5,379 bases of DNA from Methanosarcinales archaeon (GCA_030666765.1 DAOUXE010000106.1:1-5379), one strand, 5' to 3'; shown: positions 1 through 5,146, counted from the first letter of the stretch. Notes: generated by a model not told the origin, from the letters alone. Program-made: numbers and translations.

Positions 1-1
1 C

Positions 2-1150
2 ACGCCTCTGATTTTAGATGATGATTACGTCAATCTCGGCTCCTACCGGGATGTGATCTTCGGGCACGATGAAAGAAAGGAGATATTTATAGGTTTTGAA
101 GCTGATGAAAATAGATGGGGAATAGTTTTTTCCGTATATAGAAGTGGTAATAATCAAGGAGCAATCTACCTGAAGTCGCTTGATTTTGATGGTGAGAATG
201 TACCCCTGCCACAGAAAGAGAAGGGAAAAATAGCCAAAAAAAGCATTAATTTCTCAATAAGAAAAAAAGGGAAAGGTGGTGGACATTTTATCACTGCGGA
301 CGATGAAGAAGACTTCGGTGAACAACCCATAGAATTATCAAAATTTTATGGGATTCGCTTTAAGAAATACAAAGATCCCAGTAAGTACTTTGACTATCTA
401 CGGGCACACCCCTCATTTTTATTCGCAAACATGCTAGCTGGTAACTTGGTAGAAGTTATTTTTAATAATATCCATCATATTGGTCCAAACAGGGATGAAC
501 CAGAGAGAATATACACAGCTACAGGTGCATCCCCTCAGGAGGTTGGGAAGTGGGGGGAGGGATCAGTTAATATCCTACTTCTGGAGAAAGGGATCCGAGA
601 GAAAGTTAGAGAGTGGCTGAAGAACTTTGATATTTCTCTGGACTTTGATCTGGAAGAACTGAGCGGAAAAACCGGAGGGTCTACCAATACTTATAAAATA
701 ATGCTGATTGACCCCAATACTAAAACAGAGGTTAATCTGGTCGATGTTGGGTTTGGGGCAAGCCAGATCCTCCCTATAATCGTAGAGGGTTTTAATGCCC
801 CAAAAAACGCTCTATTAATGATCGAAGAACCAGAAATACATCTTCATCCGCGGGCACAAGGTACGATGGGTGATCTTCTGGTCGATATAGTAAAATTTAA
901 TGAGAAAAAGCTCATTGTAGAGACGCATTGTGATTTATTAATTCGGCGAGTGTGTAAAAACATTCTTCAAAAGAAGATCGATCACATGGACGTGGTAATC
1001 TATTACTTTGACCCTACAGAAAGTGGGACCGAAATTAAGACGATAACCATCAACAAAAACGGTCAATTCGAAAACTTCCCGGATGACTTCTTCGAAGAGA
1101 GCTTTGAAGAGGCGATGGAGATGGCAGAACTTATGTCACCAGGGGAATGA
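2..1150 (+). CDS. AAA/ABC-type ATPase with DUF3696-like C-terminus (5' end outside window)
   Basis: This is the C-terminal part of a predicted ATP-binding protein of the AAA_15/AAA_21 (SMC/RecF/OLD-like) group. The frame is open to the window edge. Translation before the GTG at 53 continues the family pattern (YVNLGSYRDVIFGHDE), so the GTG is not the start, and the Walker A motif must lie upstream. Visible in order: an IGPNRDEPERIY segment (nt 479-517); an ABC-signature-like VGFGASQILP (746-775); Walker B with catalytic glutamates and D-loop, LLMIEEPEIHLHP (812-850); and a switch-like VETHCDLLIRR (917-949), where Cys replaces the more usual Ser. The last ~50 residues, with GQFENFPDDFFEES, match the DUF3696 tail. 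Such ATPases are known in defence and DNA-repair modules; a role here is inferred. The stop overlaps the next gene's start (ATGA), which suggests translational coupling. The gene is more A+T-rich than argC and mptA, hinting at transfer. Confidence 0.88.
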   Translation, partial: TPLILDDDYVNLGSYRDVIFGHDERKEIFIGFEADENRWGIVFSVYRSGNNQGAIYLKSLDFDGENVPLPQKEKGKIAKKSINFSIRKKGKGGGHFITADDEEDFGEQPIELSKFYGIRFKKYKDPSKYFDYLRAHPSFLFANMLAGNLVEVIFNNIHHIGPNRDEPERIYTATGASPQEVGKWGEGSVNILLLEKGIREKVREWLKNFDISLDFDLEELSGKTGGSTNTYKIMLIDPNTKTEVNLVDVGFGASQILPIIVEGFNAPKNALLMIEEPEIHLHPRAQGTMGDLLVDIVKFNEKKLIVETHCDLLIRRVCKNILQKKIDHMDVVIYYFDPTESGTEIKTITINKNGQFENFPDDFFEESFEEAMEMAELMSPGE

Positions 1151-1413
1151 TCTTTTTGACCCGGCTTGTGATCGATGCCAATGTTCTGGGTGATGTCTGT
1201 CGCGATAAAGACAGCGCAAGAGATATCCTTGACATTGTGCGAAAGAGAGGTCTGACTGTAATTTTTTGTACGGAGATATCAAACGAATATAGACCACTAT
1301 TCAGGCATCCTGGCTGTAGAAAACATAGAAAAATGCTTCAGGAGTGGTATACGCTCATGGTATCCAGATCCGGATTCGGTAAAAAGGTCAAAATCGAGAG
1401 AGTGGTACTGTGA
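1147..1413 (+). CDS. PIN-domain nuclease, N-terminal half (gene split by frame change)
   Basis: This 88-residue frame begins on the ATG that overlaps the ATPase stop (ATGA), with AGGGG just before it as a close ribosome binding site. The N-terminus, LVIDANVLGDV, is the first strand of a PIN domain with its metal-binding Asp10. EISNEYRPLF supplies the conserved Glu47 of the second acidic position. PIN proteins are Mg2+/Mn2+-dependent RNases and often the toxin of VapBC modules. The frame stops at a TGA at 1411-1413, before the third and fourth acidic positions, so alone it is half a domain. The missing half follows at once in another frame (1383-1619). It may be a pseudogene, a gene with programmed -1 frameshifting, or an assembly error. 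Tight linkage to the ATPase suggests a joint function, which is inference. No VapB-like antitoxin is seen. Confidence 0.7.
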   Translation: MIFLTRLVIDANVLGDVCRDKDSARDILDIVRKRGLTVIFCTEISNEYRPLFRHPGCRKHRKMLQEWYTLMVSRSGFGKKVKIERVVL

Positions 1414-1619
1414 ACAGATGCTTCTCTGATCTCATAAAGCAAAAGAAGTTTACGGAGAAGGATATAGTTTATGTGAAAGCAGCAGAGAAGATAAAAGAGA
1501 GGGATAAGATTCTGATCGCGTATGAGTGGCATTTCCAGAATGCAAATTCCTGTATCGAACAATTGGGCATCAGAAGACTTGATCTTGATTGCGCGGTTGA
1601 TTTCCTGAATGCGCGGTGA
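1410..1619 (+). CDS. PIN-domain nuclease, C-terminal half (second frame of the split gene)
   Basis: This frame is open from 1383 to a TGA at 1617-1619. The first possible start is a GTG at 1410 that overlaps the TGA of the preceding half (sequence GTGA). It encodes about 69 residues. KKFTEKDIVYVKAA matches the third acidic position of PIN domains (Asp18 in F-x-x-K-D). DKILIAYEWHF matches the last strand, where the usual T/S-x-D is replaced by A-Y-E, leaving Glu39 as a possible ligand. The C-terminus is IRRLDLDCAVDFL. Joined to the upstream half, the product would be about 157 residues, a normal PIN length. One base added anywhere in 1383-1413 would fuse the frames. Independent translation from the GTG by termination-reinitiation is possible, giving two polypeptides that assemble, but a frameshifted single gene is more likely. 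Confidence 0.6.
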   Translation: MNRCFSDLIKQKKFTEKDIVYVKAAEKIKERDKILIAYEWHFQNANSCIEQLGIRRLDLDCAVDFLNAR

Positions 1620-1760
1620 CCACCCCCCTTATGACTCAAATATCCGCTTTAAGAGCCGCATAATCTTGTACTTGACCGGCAGCGTTTCACAACGATGTTC
1701 CTCACACTCGTGTACCGATCAAGGTAGTCGTCTCGCTCCGGCATAGTAATATCATCGGGT

Positions 1761-1776
1761 GAAAGATATTAAAATG
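1761..1776 (+). promoter_or_regulatory. candidate BRE/TATA promoter (distal) for membrane protein-yjbQ operon
   Basis: GAAAG followed by ATATTAAAA resembles an archaeal BRE plus TATA box. Transcription would begin near 1796-1800, giving a leader of about 45 bases before the ATG at 1843. It competes with the box at 1799-1807. Confidence 0.35.
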
Positions 1777-1798
1777 TGGCGGACGGGTTGGTTTGTAG

Positions 1799-1807
1799 AC
1801 TATAAGT
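1799..1807 (+). promoter_or_regulatory. candidate TATA box (proximal) for membrane protein-yjbQ operon
   Basis: ACTATAAGT lies where a TATA box would put the transcript start near 1828-1831, a leader of about 13 bases before the ATG at 1843. There is no clear BRE upstream. If this box is used, the GTG at 1825 falls outside the transcript, which favours the ATG as start. Confidence 0.3.
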
Positions 1808-1842
1808 TAATCTTTTAACCCCTCGTGCCGATACTGGCATCG

Positions 1843-2019
1843 ATGAATAAATCGACATTTGAGATCACAGCATCGATAGGCGCGGTGCTCTTCTTTATCC
1901 TGATGTGCGCTGTATTCAACAGCATCAACGCAGGAGGGTTTGGTTTTCTGGCAGCGCTACTACTATTCATCCTCGCAATCAGTGCAGCAGGATTCAAACT
2001 GGCTGATTTTGGAGAATAA
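1843..2019 (+). CDS. small two-helix membrane protein
   Basis: This predicts 58 residues, MNKSTFEITASIGAV onward. Two hydrophobic segments are plain: about residues 9-28 (TASIGAVLFFILMCAVFNSI) and 32-50 (FGFLAALLLFILAISAAGF), joined by a short Asn/Gly-rich turn. The tail KLADFGE is charged. A GTG start at 1825 would add six residues (MPILAS), but no ribosome binding site precedes either codon. The ATG fits the proximal TATA box as a short-leader message. I do not recognise a family. The stop lies 2 bases before the yjbQ start and the gene carries that gene's ribosome binding site, so the two are surely co-transcribed. A function in membrane transport or anchoring cannot be deduced. Confidence 0.6.
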   Translation: MNKSTFEITASIGAVLFFILMCAVFNSINAGGFGFLAALLLFILAISAAGFKLADFGE

Positions 2020-2021
2020 CG

Positions 2022-2441
2022 GTGGCTGTCAGCACCCATTACTTAAGCTTCCCAACAGGCGGGAATGCAGATGTAATCGACATAACTGATGACGTCTCCG
2101 ACGCACTCTTAAAATCAGGACTCTCCAGAGGAATCGCCACGATATTCGTGCCCGGAGCTACTGGTGCGGTGACAACGATCGAGTACGAATCCGGTCTGAT
2201 CTCTGATCTCAAGGACATGCTTGAGCGGATTGCGCCGCAGAACACCCAATATGCGCACAACCTGAAGTGGGGTGATGGCAACGGGCACTCCCATGTGCGG
2301 GCAGCGCTGCTAGGTCCTAGCCTCTCTGTGCCGTTTTCCGGTGACAGGATGCAACTCGGGACGTGGCAGCAGATCATCTTCATCGATCTCGACAACCGCC
2401 CAAGGGACCGGAAGTTGATCGTGCAGATCATGGGGGAATGA
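2022..2441 (+). CDS. yjbQ: YjbQ/UPF0047-family protein (secondary thiamine-phosphate synthase-like)
   Basis: This 139-residue protein is a full-length member of the YjbQ (UPF0047) family. Family landmarks are clear: YLSFPTGGNADVIDITDDV near the N-terminus, GIATIFVPGATGAVTTIEYE, the most conserved block DGNGHSHVRAALLGPSLSVPF (about residues 85-105), then LGTWQQIIFIDLDNRPRDR and a terminal GE. The His and Asp residues of the DGNGHSH block line the presumed metal and substrate site. Family members from bacteria have been reported to have weak thiamine-phosphate synthase activity, but their main physiological role is unsettled. Translation starts at GTG, with GGAG seven bases upstream inside the end of the previous gene. 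Spacing of 2 bases to that gene indicates an operon. The product is probably cytosolic, as no signal or membrane segment is seen. Confidence 0.9.
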   Translation: MAVSTHYLSFPTGGNADVIDITDDVSDALLKSGLSRGIATIFVPGATGAVTTIEYESGLISDLKDMLERIAPQNTQYAHNLKWGDGNGHSHVRAALLGPSLSVPFSGDRMQLGTWQQIIFIDLDNRPRDRKLIVQIMGE

Positions 2442-2482
2442 TCCACGCGGCATGCAATCTCGTGTAATCTCATGGTTTTATA

Positions 2483-2521
2483 TGTGGACGCCCCCACAAT
2501 ACTCAAGTAAGTACGCTTGGG
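2483..2521 (+). repeat. two small hairpins downstream of yjbQ, possible transcription end
   Basis: TGTGG (2483-2487) pairs with CCACA (2494-2498) around a six-base loop. CTCAAG (2502-2507) pairs with CTTGGG (2516-2521) with one G-T wobble. They lie 42-80 bases after the yjbQ stop. No T-run follows, so termination is only a guess. A TATA-like TTTTATATG (2476-2484) overlaps the first stem. Confidence 0.25.
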
Positions 2522-2641
2522 TAATGATAGTTAGGAGGTGGGCGTAAGTCCTTCGGCAGCTACTGACCGTTGAGATCAACCCAAAATGCGGGAGAAATTA
2601 GAAAAAACACCATTTTTACTACACATCTGGGAGGCAATTCA

Positions 2642-2692
2642 ATGAATTACTGCGAACCTATCCACCGAAGGATTTCCGCCGTCGTGTACTAG
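2642..2692 (+). CDS. possible 16-codon peptide with strong ribosome binding site
   Basis: The sequence GGGAGG (2629-2634), seven bases before an ATG, is the best Shine-Dalgarno match in the intergenic region. The frame reads MNYCEPIHRRISAVVY and ends in TAG. It overlaps the CGAAC half of a stem, and its stop codon ends on the first base of the GTTCG half (2692-2696). This makes a leader-peptide role imaginable. No homology is recognised, and such a short frame may be chance. The same frame is open upstream from 2564, so it could also be the tail of a decayed gene. Confidence 0.22.
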   Translation: MNYCEPIHRRISAVVY

Positions 2693-2742
2693 TTCGGAGG
2701 ATGTTAAGCTCACGAGTGGACATCATGGGTGCTTAACCGAAC
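2653..2742 (+). repeat. competing inverted repeats (CGAAC / GTTCG / CGAAC)
   Basis: GTTCG at 2692-2696 can pair with CGAAC at 2653-2657 or with CGAAC at 2738-2742. The second option stacks directly on a perfect 7-bp stem, GTTAAGC (2703-2709) with GCTTAAC (2731-2737), giving 12 bp with a six-base bulge. A small hairpin, ATCC (2660-2663) with GGAT (2670-2673), sits inside the first option. Mutually exclusive stems are typical of switching RNA leaders, though chance cannot be excluded. CACGAGTG inside the 21-base loop is itself self-complementary. Confidence 0.4.
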
Positions 2743-2751
2743 ATATATACA
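2737..2751 (+). promoter_or_regulatory. strong rightward BRE/TATA promoter
   Basis: CCGAAC followed directly by ATATATACA is a textbook archaeal BRE plus TATA arrangement. Transcription would start near 2772. No ordinary gene follows before argC, so it may drive a non-coding RNA containing the hairpins at 2782-2795 (AGCTT, CCCC loop, AAGCT) and 2877-2919, or a long argC leader. Confidence 0.5.
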
Positions 2752-2766
2752 CCTTACTCGCACTAC

Positions 2767-2841
2767 TCATATCCTAACCGGAGCTTCCCCAAGCTTGTTC
2801 GTTACAGTTACATCCAACAGATAACCCGGAATGCATGTCAT
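2767..2841 (-). CDS. possible 24-codon leaderless peptide, minus strand
   Basis: The minus-strand ATG at 2841-2839 lies within a few bases of the start predicted from the leftward promoter at 2864-2882. A leaderless message is therefore plausible. The frame reads MTCIPGYLLDVTVTNKLGEA followed by PVRI and ends at 2767. It resembles nothing I know. A non-coding RNA from the same promoter is an equally good explanation. Confidence 0.22.
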   Translation of the reverse strand: MTCIPGYLLDVTVTNKLGEAPVRI

Positions 2842-2863
2842 ATAATGCGCATGGACGTGCTTA

Positions 2864-2882
2864 TTAATATATAATGTTCGGC
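2864..2882 (-). promoter_or_regulatory. strong leftward BRE/TATA promoter
   Basis: Read on the minus strand, GCCGAAC is followed by ATTATATATTAA, a very good BRE/TATA pair sharing the 8-mer CCGAACAT with the rightward promoter at 2737. The transcript would start near 2845 and run left, converging with the rightward one. The BRE is also the left arm of the hairpin at 2877-2919. Confidence 0.45.
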
Positions 2883-2919
2883 TATCACTGGATTTTCGAA
2901 CAGTGTTCAAAGAGCCGAA
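2877..2919. repeat. two-tier perfect inverted repeat
   Basis: TTCGGCT (2877-2883) is complementary to AGCCGAA (2913-2919). Inside it, CACTG (2886-2890) is complementary to CAGTG (2901-2905) around a ten-base loop ending in TTCGAA. Both stems are perfect, and the asymmetry is a 2/7-base internal loop. It may be an RNA hairpin at the end of a transcript from 2772 or a protein-binding site over the leftward promoter. Confidence 0.5.
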
Positions 2920-2971
2920 AAATTCGAGTGGGTGATCACAGCAGTTTGAGCGGTGGGTGCATAATTGGAAT

Positions 2972-3006
2972 CGCGGGGGTCGCCCGAGCAACTCGAAAAC
3001 CCCGCG
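2972..3006. repeat. GC-rich hairpin immediately before the argC promoter
   Basis: CGCGGGG (2972-2978) pairs perfectly with CCCCGCG (3000-3006). Within it CGAG (2985-2988) pairs with CTCG (2992-2995) around CAA. The outer stem ends four bases before the argC BRE. It could end or stall transcription arriving from the left, or bind an argC regulator. A T-rich stretch (3018-3024) follows but is 12 bases away and is better read as the TATA region. Confidence 0.5.
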
Positions 3007-3009
3007 CCA

Positions 3010-3025
3010 CCGAAAAATCTTTTTG
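3010..3025 (+). promoter_or_regulatory. argC promoter (BRE/TATA)
   Basis: CCGAAAAA followed by TCTTTTTG resembles a BRE with a T-rich TATA box. Its centre is about 27 bases before 3048-3049, so the message would be leaderless or nearly so at the argC ATG. This agrees with the absence of a Shine-Dalgarno sequence before that ATG. Confidence 0.5.
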
Positions 3026-3048
3026 ATCTGTTATCCACTAAAGTACCC

Positions 3049-4059
3049 ATGATCGATATTGGAATCATCGGCGGCTCAGGATATACAGGCGGGGAACTGA
3101 TCAGACTGCTCCTGCAGCACCCGAAAGTACGGATCAGAACCGTGACATCAAGACGGCTTGCAGGCATTCCTGTGACAGACGTTCACAGGCATCTCACAGG
3201 GCTAACCGATCTGGATTTTGCAACACCCGACCCATCGATTGCTTCTGCATGCGAAGTCGTGTTCACAGCGGTACCGCACGGTGCCGCGATGAATATCGTT
3301 CCGGAACTCCTTGCAGGAGGTACGTGTGTCATCGACCTGAGCGCGGATTACAGGCTGCCGCAGCAGGTCTTCGAAGATACGTACAAGCGTCAGCATACCG
3401 ATCCAAGAGATGGGGGTGCGGTCTTTGGTCTTCCCGAACTGCACCCGGAGGTTGCAGAAGCCAATCTCGTCGCAAATCCGGGCTGCTATCCAACAGGTGC
3501 GATACTTTCGGCAGCACCGCTTGCAAGCGAAGGATCGATTGAGTATGCGATATTTGATTCCAAATCCGGGGTATCCGGGGCAGGTGTGGATCCATCAACC
3601 ACATCACATTACCCGAATATCGCAGAGAACGTCCGTGCTTACAATATCACCGCGCACAGGCATCTACCGGAGATCGTTCAGGAGTTGAACCGGCTGGATC
3701 GCTCACTTAATAATATTTATCTCACACCACATGTCGTTCCTGCTATTCGCGGGATTCTAACGACAGCGCACCTTATCTTGAACAGGGAGCAGGATTATGA
3801 TACGGCACTGGGACTGTACACTGAGTTCTACAAAGATAAACCGTTTGTACGGGTGCGGGACAAAATCCCCACTCTCTCGGATGTGCGCGGCTCGAACTTC
3901 TGTGACATCGGGATTGCGTGTGGGGGGCGACGCGTTGTCGCGGTCTCCGCGATCGACAATCTCGTGAAAGGCGCGTCAGGGCAGGCAGTCCAGAATATGA
4001 ACCGGATGTTCGGTCTTCCTGAGACCGCGGGACTCCTGACGCCGCCGCTGTCGCCATGA
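3049..4059 (+). CDS. argC: N-acetyl-gamma-glutamyl-phosphate reductase
   Basis: ArgC reduces N-acetyl-glutamyl phosphate with NADPH to N-acetyl-glutamate semialdehyde, the third step of arginine synthesis, in the cytosol. The 336-residue product is of normal length. It shows the Rossmann nucleotide-binding motif GIIGGSGYTGGEL (residues 5-17), AVPHGAAM, VIDLSADYRL, FGLPELHPE, the catalytic cysteine in NPGCYPTG (Cys146), SGVSGAG, the HRH motif of the active site (203-205), LTPHVVP and VVAVSAIDNLVKGASGQAVQNMN. A TTG 84 bases upstream would extend the frame, but that stretch contains the promoter and hairpin. The ATG at 3049 begins exactly where the domain begins. The gene stands alone, without argJ, argB or argD beside it, and converges on mptA. 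In methanogens with the acetylated cycle ArgJ would normally act elsewhere in the pathway. Confidence 0.96.
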   Translation: MIDIGIIGGSGYTGGELIRLLLQHPKVRIRTVTSRRLAGIPVTDVHRHLTGLTDLDFATPDPSIASACEVVFTAVPHGAAMNIVPELLAGGTCVIDLSADYRLPQQVFEDTYKRQHTDPRDGGAVFGLPELHPEVAEANLVANPGCYPTGAILSAAPLASEGSIEYAIFDSKSGVSGAGVDPSTTSHYPNIAENVRAYNITAHRHLPEIVQELNRLDRSLNNIYLTPHVVPAIRGILTTAHLILNREQDYDTALGLYTEFYKDKPFVRVRDKIPTLSDVRGSNFCDIGIACGGRRVVAVSAIDNLVKGASGQAVQNMNRMFGLPETAGLLTPPLSP

Positions 4060-4074
4060 CGCTGTAGTCATGGC
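4053..4074. terminator. perfect hairpin between convergent argC and mptA
   Basis: GCCATGAC (4053-4060) is the exact complement of GTCATGGC (4067-4074) around GCTGTA. It contains the argC TGA stop and lies 27 bases beyond the mptA stop. No T-run follows on either strand, so it may act as a bidirectional terminator, a 3'-end stabilising hairpin, or both. Confidence 0.45.
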
Positions 4075-4100
4075 TCAGCCCAAACAGCAGATAGTGAGAT

Positions 4101-5081
4101 TTAGTTGCTCTGATCCAGGAACGGCATCACTCCAGCCAACTCTGTACGCAGTTCTCCGAGTGTGGCGCACCGCTCGGCACAGGCATTGTGCTGGTGGATG
4201 CTCTCCTCATTAATCTGCTTGATCGAGATCATGGAGTCGTCTGGCAGATGCGAAAATTCCTTCACGATCAAATGGGCCATCGTCCGGACACAGTCCTCAA
4301 CAAACTTCGGGTTCCGGTGTGCTGTATCGACCACCGACGCCTCGTCAGATCGCTTGAGCAGTTCGAATATCTTAGAACTCATCGAGTTCTCGGTGATGTC
4401 GATCAGTTTCTCAATCGAGACGTCATATCCGTCATACACCTCGATGGAGATGGTTCCGCGTCCGCGCTGGTTGTGGGTTGCCATCGGAACCCTGTTTAAG
4501 AACTGCGCAATCGTGGCATCGGGAACCGCGAGATCGCGCAACTCCTGACTGGCGCGGTCGTGCATAATCTCCTGCGCACAGGGACATGCAGTCATCCCGA
4601 GAACCTCTGCACCAACGAGTTTCCGAACCGTGATAGCACCATCGCTGCCGCATCGTGTGGCGACCGCCTCTGCGAAGATGTTAGTCACAGCCTGGCAGTG
4701 CATCTCAGTCACGGGAGTCGTCCGCTTGATCACATACTCGCTGTTCATCTGCACCTCGGAGCGGGACGCGTACTCGTGCTTGGTCAGGAGGCGGCGTGCG
4801 ACAACTCCGCAAAGCTCCTCTATCTCATACACTGGCGCCTCGACCGCTTCCTCCAGAACCTCATCGATCGTCTCGAAGTTCCTTGAAAGGTTCGCGCCCT
4901 TCCTGTCAGGCGGTAGGTCCACAAAGATGTTGAACCGTGCGATGAGCACGATCGGGCGTTTACCCTCACGCGCAATCTCGATCAATTTCTTGACATCGGT
5001 CACACCGACGCGCGTCAAGTTAATCGGGATTGCAGGACGGGTTGCCTGAATGTCTGGCAGTTCGACCACAGGTAGTTTCAT
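4101..5081 (-). CDS. mptA: GTP cyclohydrolase MptA (GTP cyclohydrolase IV, FolE2 superfamily)
   Basis: MptA is the Fe(II)-dependent enzyme that turns GTP into 7,8-dihydroneopterin 2',3'-cyclic phosphate, the first step towards the pterin of tetrahydromethanopterin, a one-carbon carrier of methanogens and relatives. The 326-residue product is full length. It begins with the characteristic [20 protein letters not shown] (8-27) and continues with [64 protein letters not shown] (156-175), [11 protein letters not shown] (199-209, His203), [16 protein letters not shown] (253-268) and [11 protein letters not shown] (293-303). The His and Cys residues in these blocks are candidates for metal and substrate binding. 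The ATG at 5081 has GGAG nine bases upstream on the minus strand. It converges on argC and diverges from a gene beginning near 5317. No other methanopterin gene is in the window. Confidence 0.96.
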   Translation of the reverse strand: MKLPVVELPDIQATRPAIPINLTRVGVTDVKKLIEIAREGKRPIVLIARFNIFVDLPPDRKGANLSRNFETIDEVLEEAVEAPVYEIEELCGVVARRLLTKHEYASRSEVQMNSEYVIKRTTPVTEMHCQAVTNIFAEAVATRCGSDGAITVRKLVGAEVLGMTACPCAQEIMHDRASQELRDLAVPDATIAQFLNRVPMATHNQRGRGTISIEVYDGYDVSIEKLIDITENSMSSKIFELLKRSDEASVVDTAHRNPKFVEDCVRTMAHLIVKEFSHLPDDSMISIKQINEESIHQHNACAERCATLGELRTELAGVMPFLDQSN

Positions 5082-5090
5082 GGTATTATT

Positions 5091-5094
5091 CTCC
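5091..5094 (-). promoter_or_regulatory. mptA ribosome binding site
   Basis: On the minus strand GGAG lies nine bases before the mptA ATG. It supports that ATG as the start. Confidence 0.5.
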
Positions 5095-5127
5095 GACGTG
5101 AGTAATCTGGTTGTGTGCTATGTTCGG

Positions 5128-5146
5128 CAATACATAACTCTTGCGG
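5128..5146 (-). promoter_or_regulatory. candidate mptA promoter
   Basis: Minus-strand CCGCAAGA followed by GTTATGTATTG is a moderate BRE/TATA match. Transcription would start near 5106, giving a leader of about 25 bases that holds the GGAG. The 8-mer CCGAACAT (5120-5127), also found at two promoters in the middle region, follows directly. Confidence 0.35.

Larger units (their letters stand above)
2442..3048. other. 607-base structured intergenic region without a conventional gene
   Basis: No ORF of normal length looks coding here on either strand. Instead the stretch carries a nested series of inverted repeats (2653-2742, 2782-2795, 2877-2919, 2972-3006), a long-range pairing TTGGGT (2517-2522) with ACCCAA (2579-2584), and an unused-looking Shine-Dalgarno AGGAGGTG (2532-2539) with no start codon at the right distance. 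It also has at least two good promoters facing each other and two very short ORFs. Possible readings are one or more structured RNAs, a regulatory leader, or the degenerate right end of an IS200/IS605-type TnpB element. Nothing here fits tRNA, rRNA or a CRISPR array. Confidence 0.5.

Noticed and set aside
1591..1617. Direct repeat GCGCGGT at 1591-1597 and 1611-1617
   Set aside because: Seven bases within coding sequence; likely chance, with no mobile element at either side.
2523..2566. Possible C/D box sRNA (ATGATAG and CTGA)
   Set aside because: The C box has a mismatch and no internal D'/C' pair is present at normal spacing.
2562..2584. tRNA T-arm-like GTTGAGATCAAC
   Set aside because: No TTC loop, acceptor stem or anticodon arm can be assembled around it.
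2767..2991. 74-residue minus-strand frame in the intergenic region
   Set aside because: It crosses a strong promoter and two hairpins, has no ribosome binding site and unconvincing composition; only its last 24 codons are kept as a possible leaderless peptide.
2965..3048. TTG start extending argC by 28 residues
   Set aside because: The extension covers the GC-rich hairpin and BRE/TATA box, and ArgC homology begins at the ATG at 3049.
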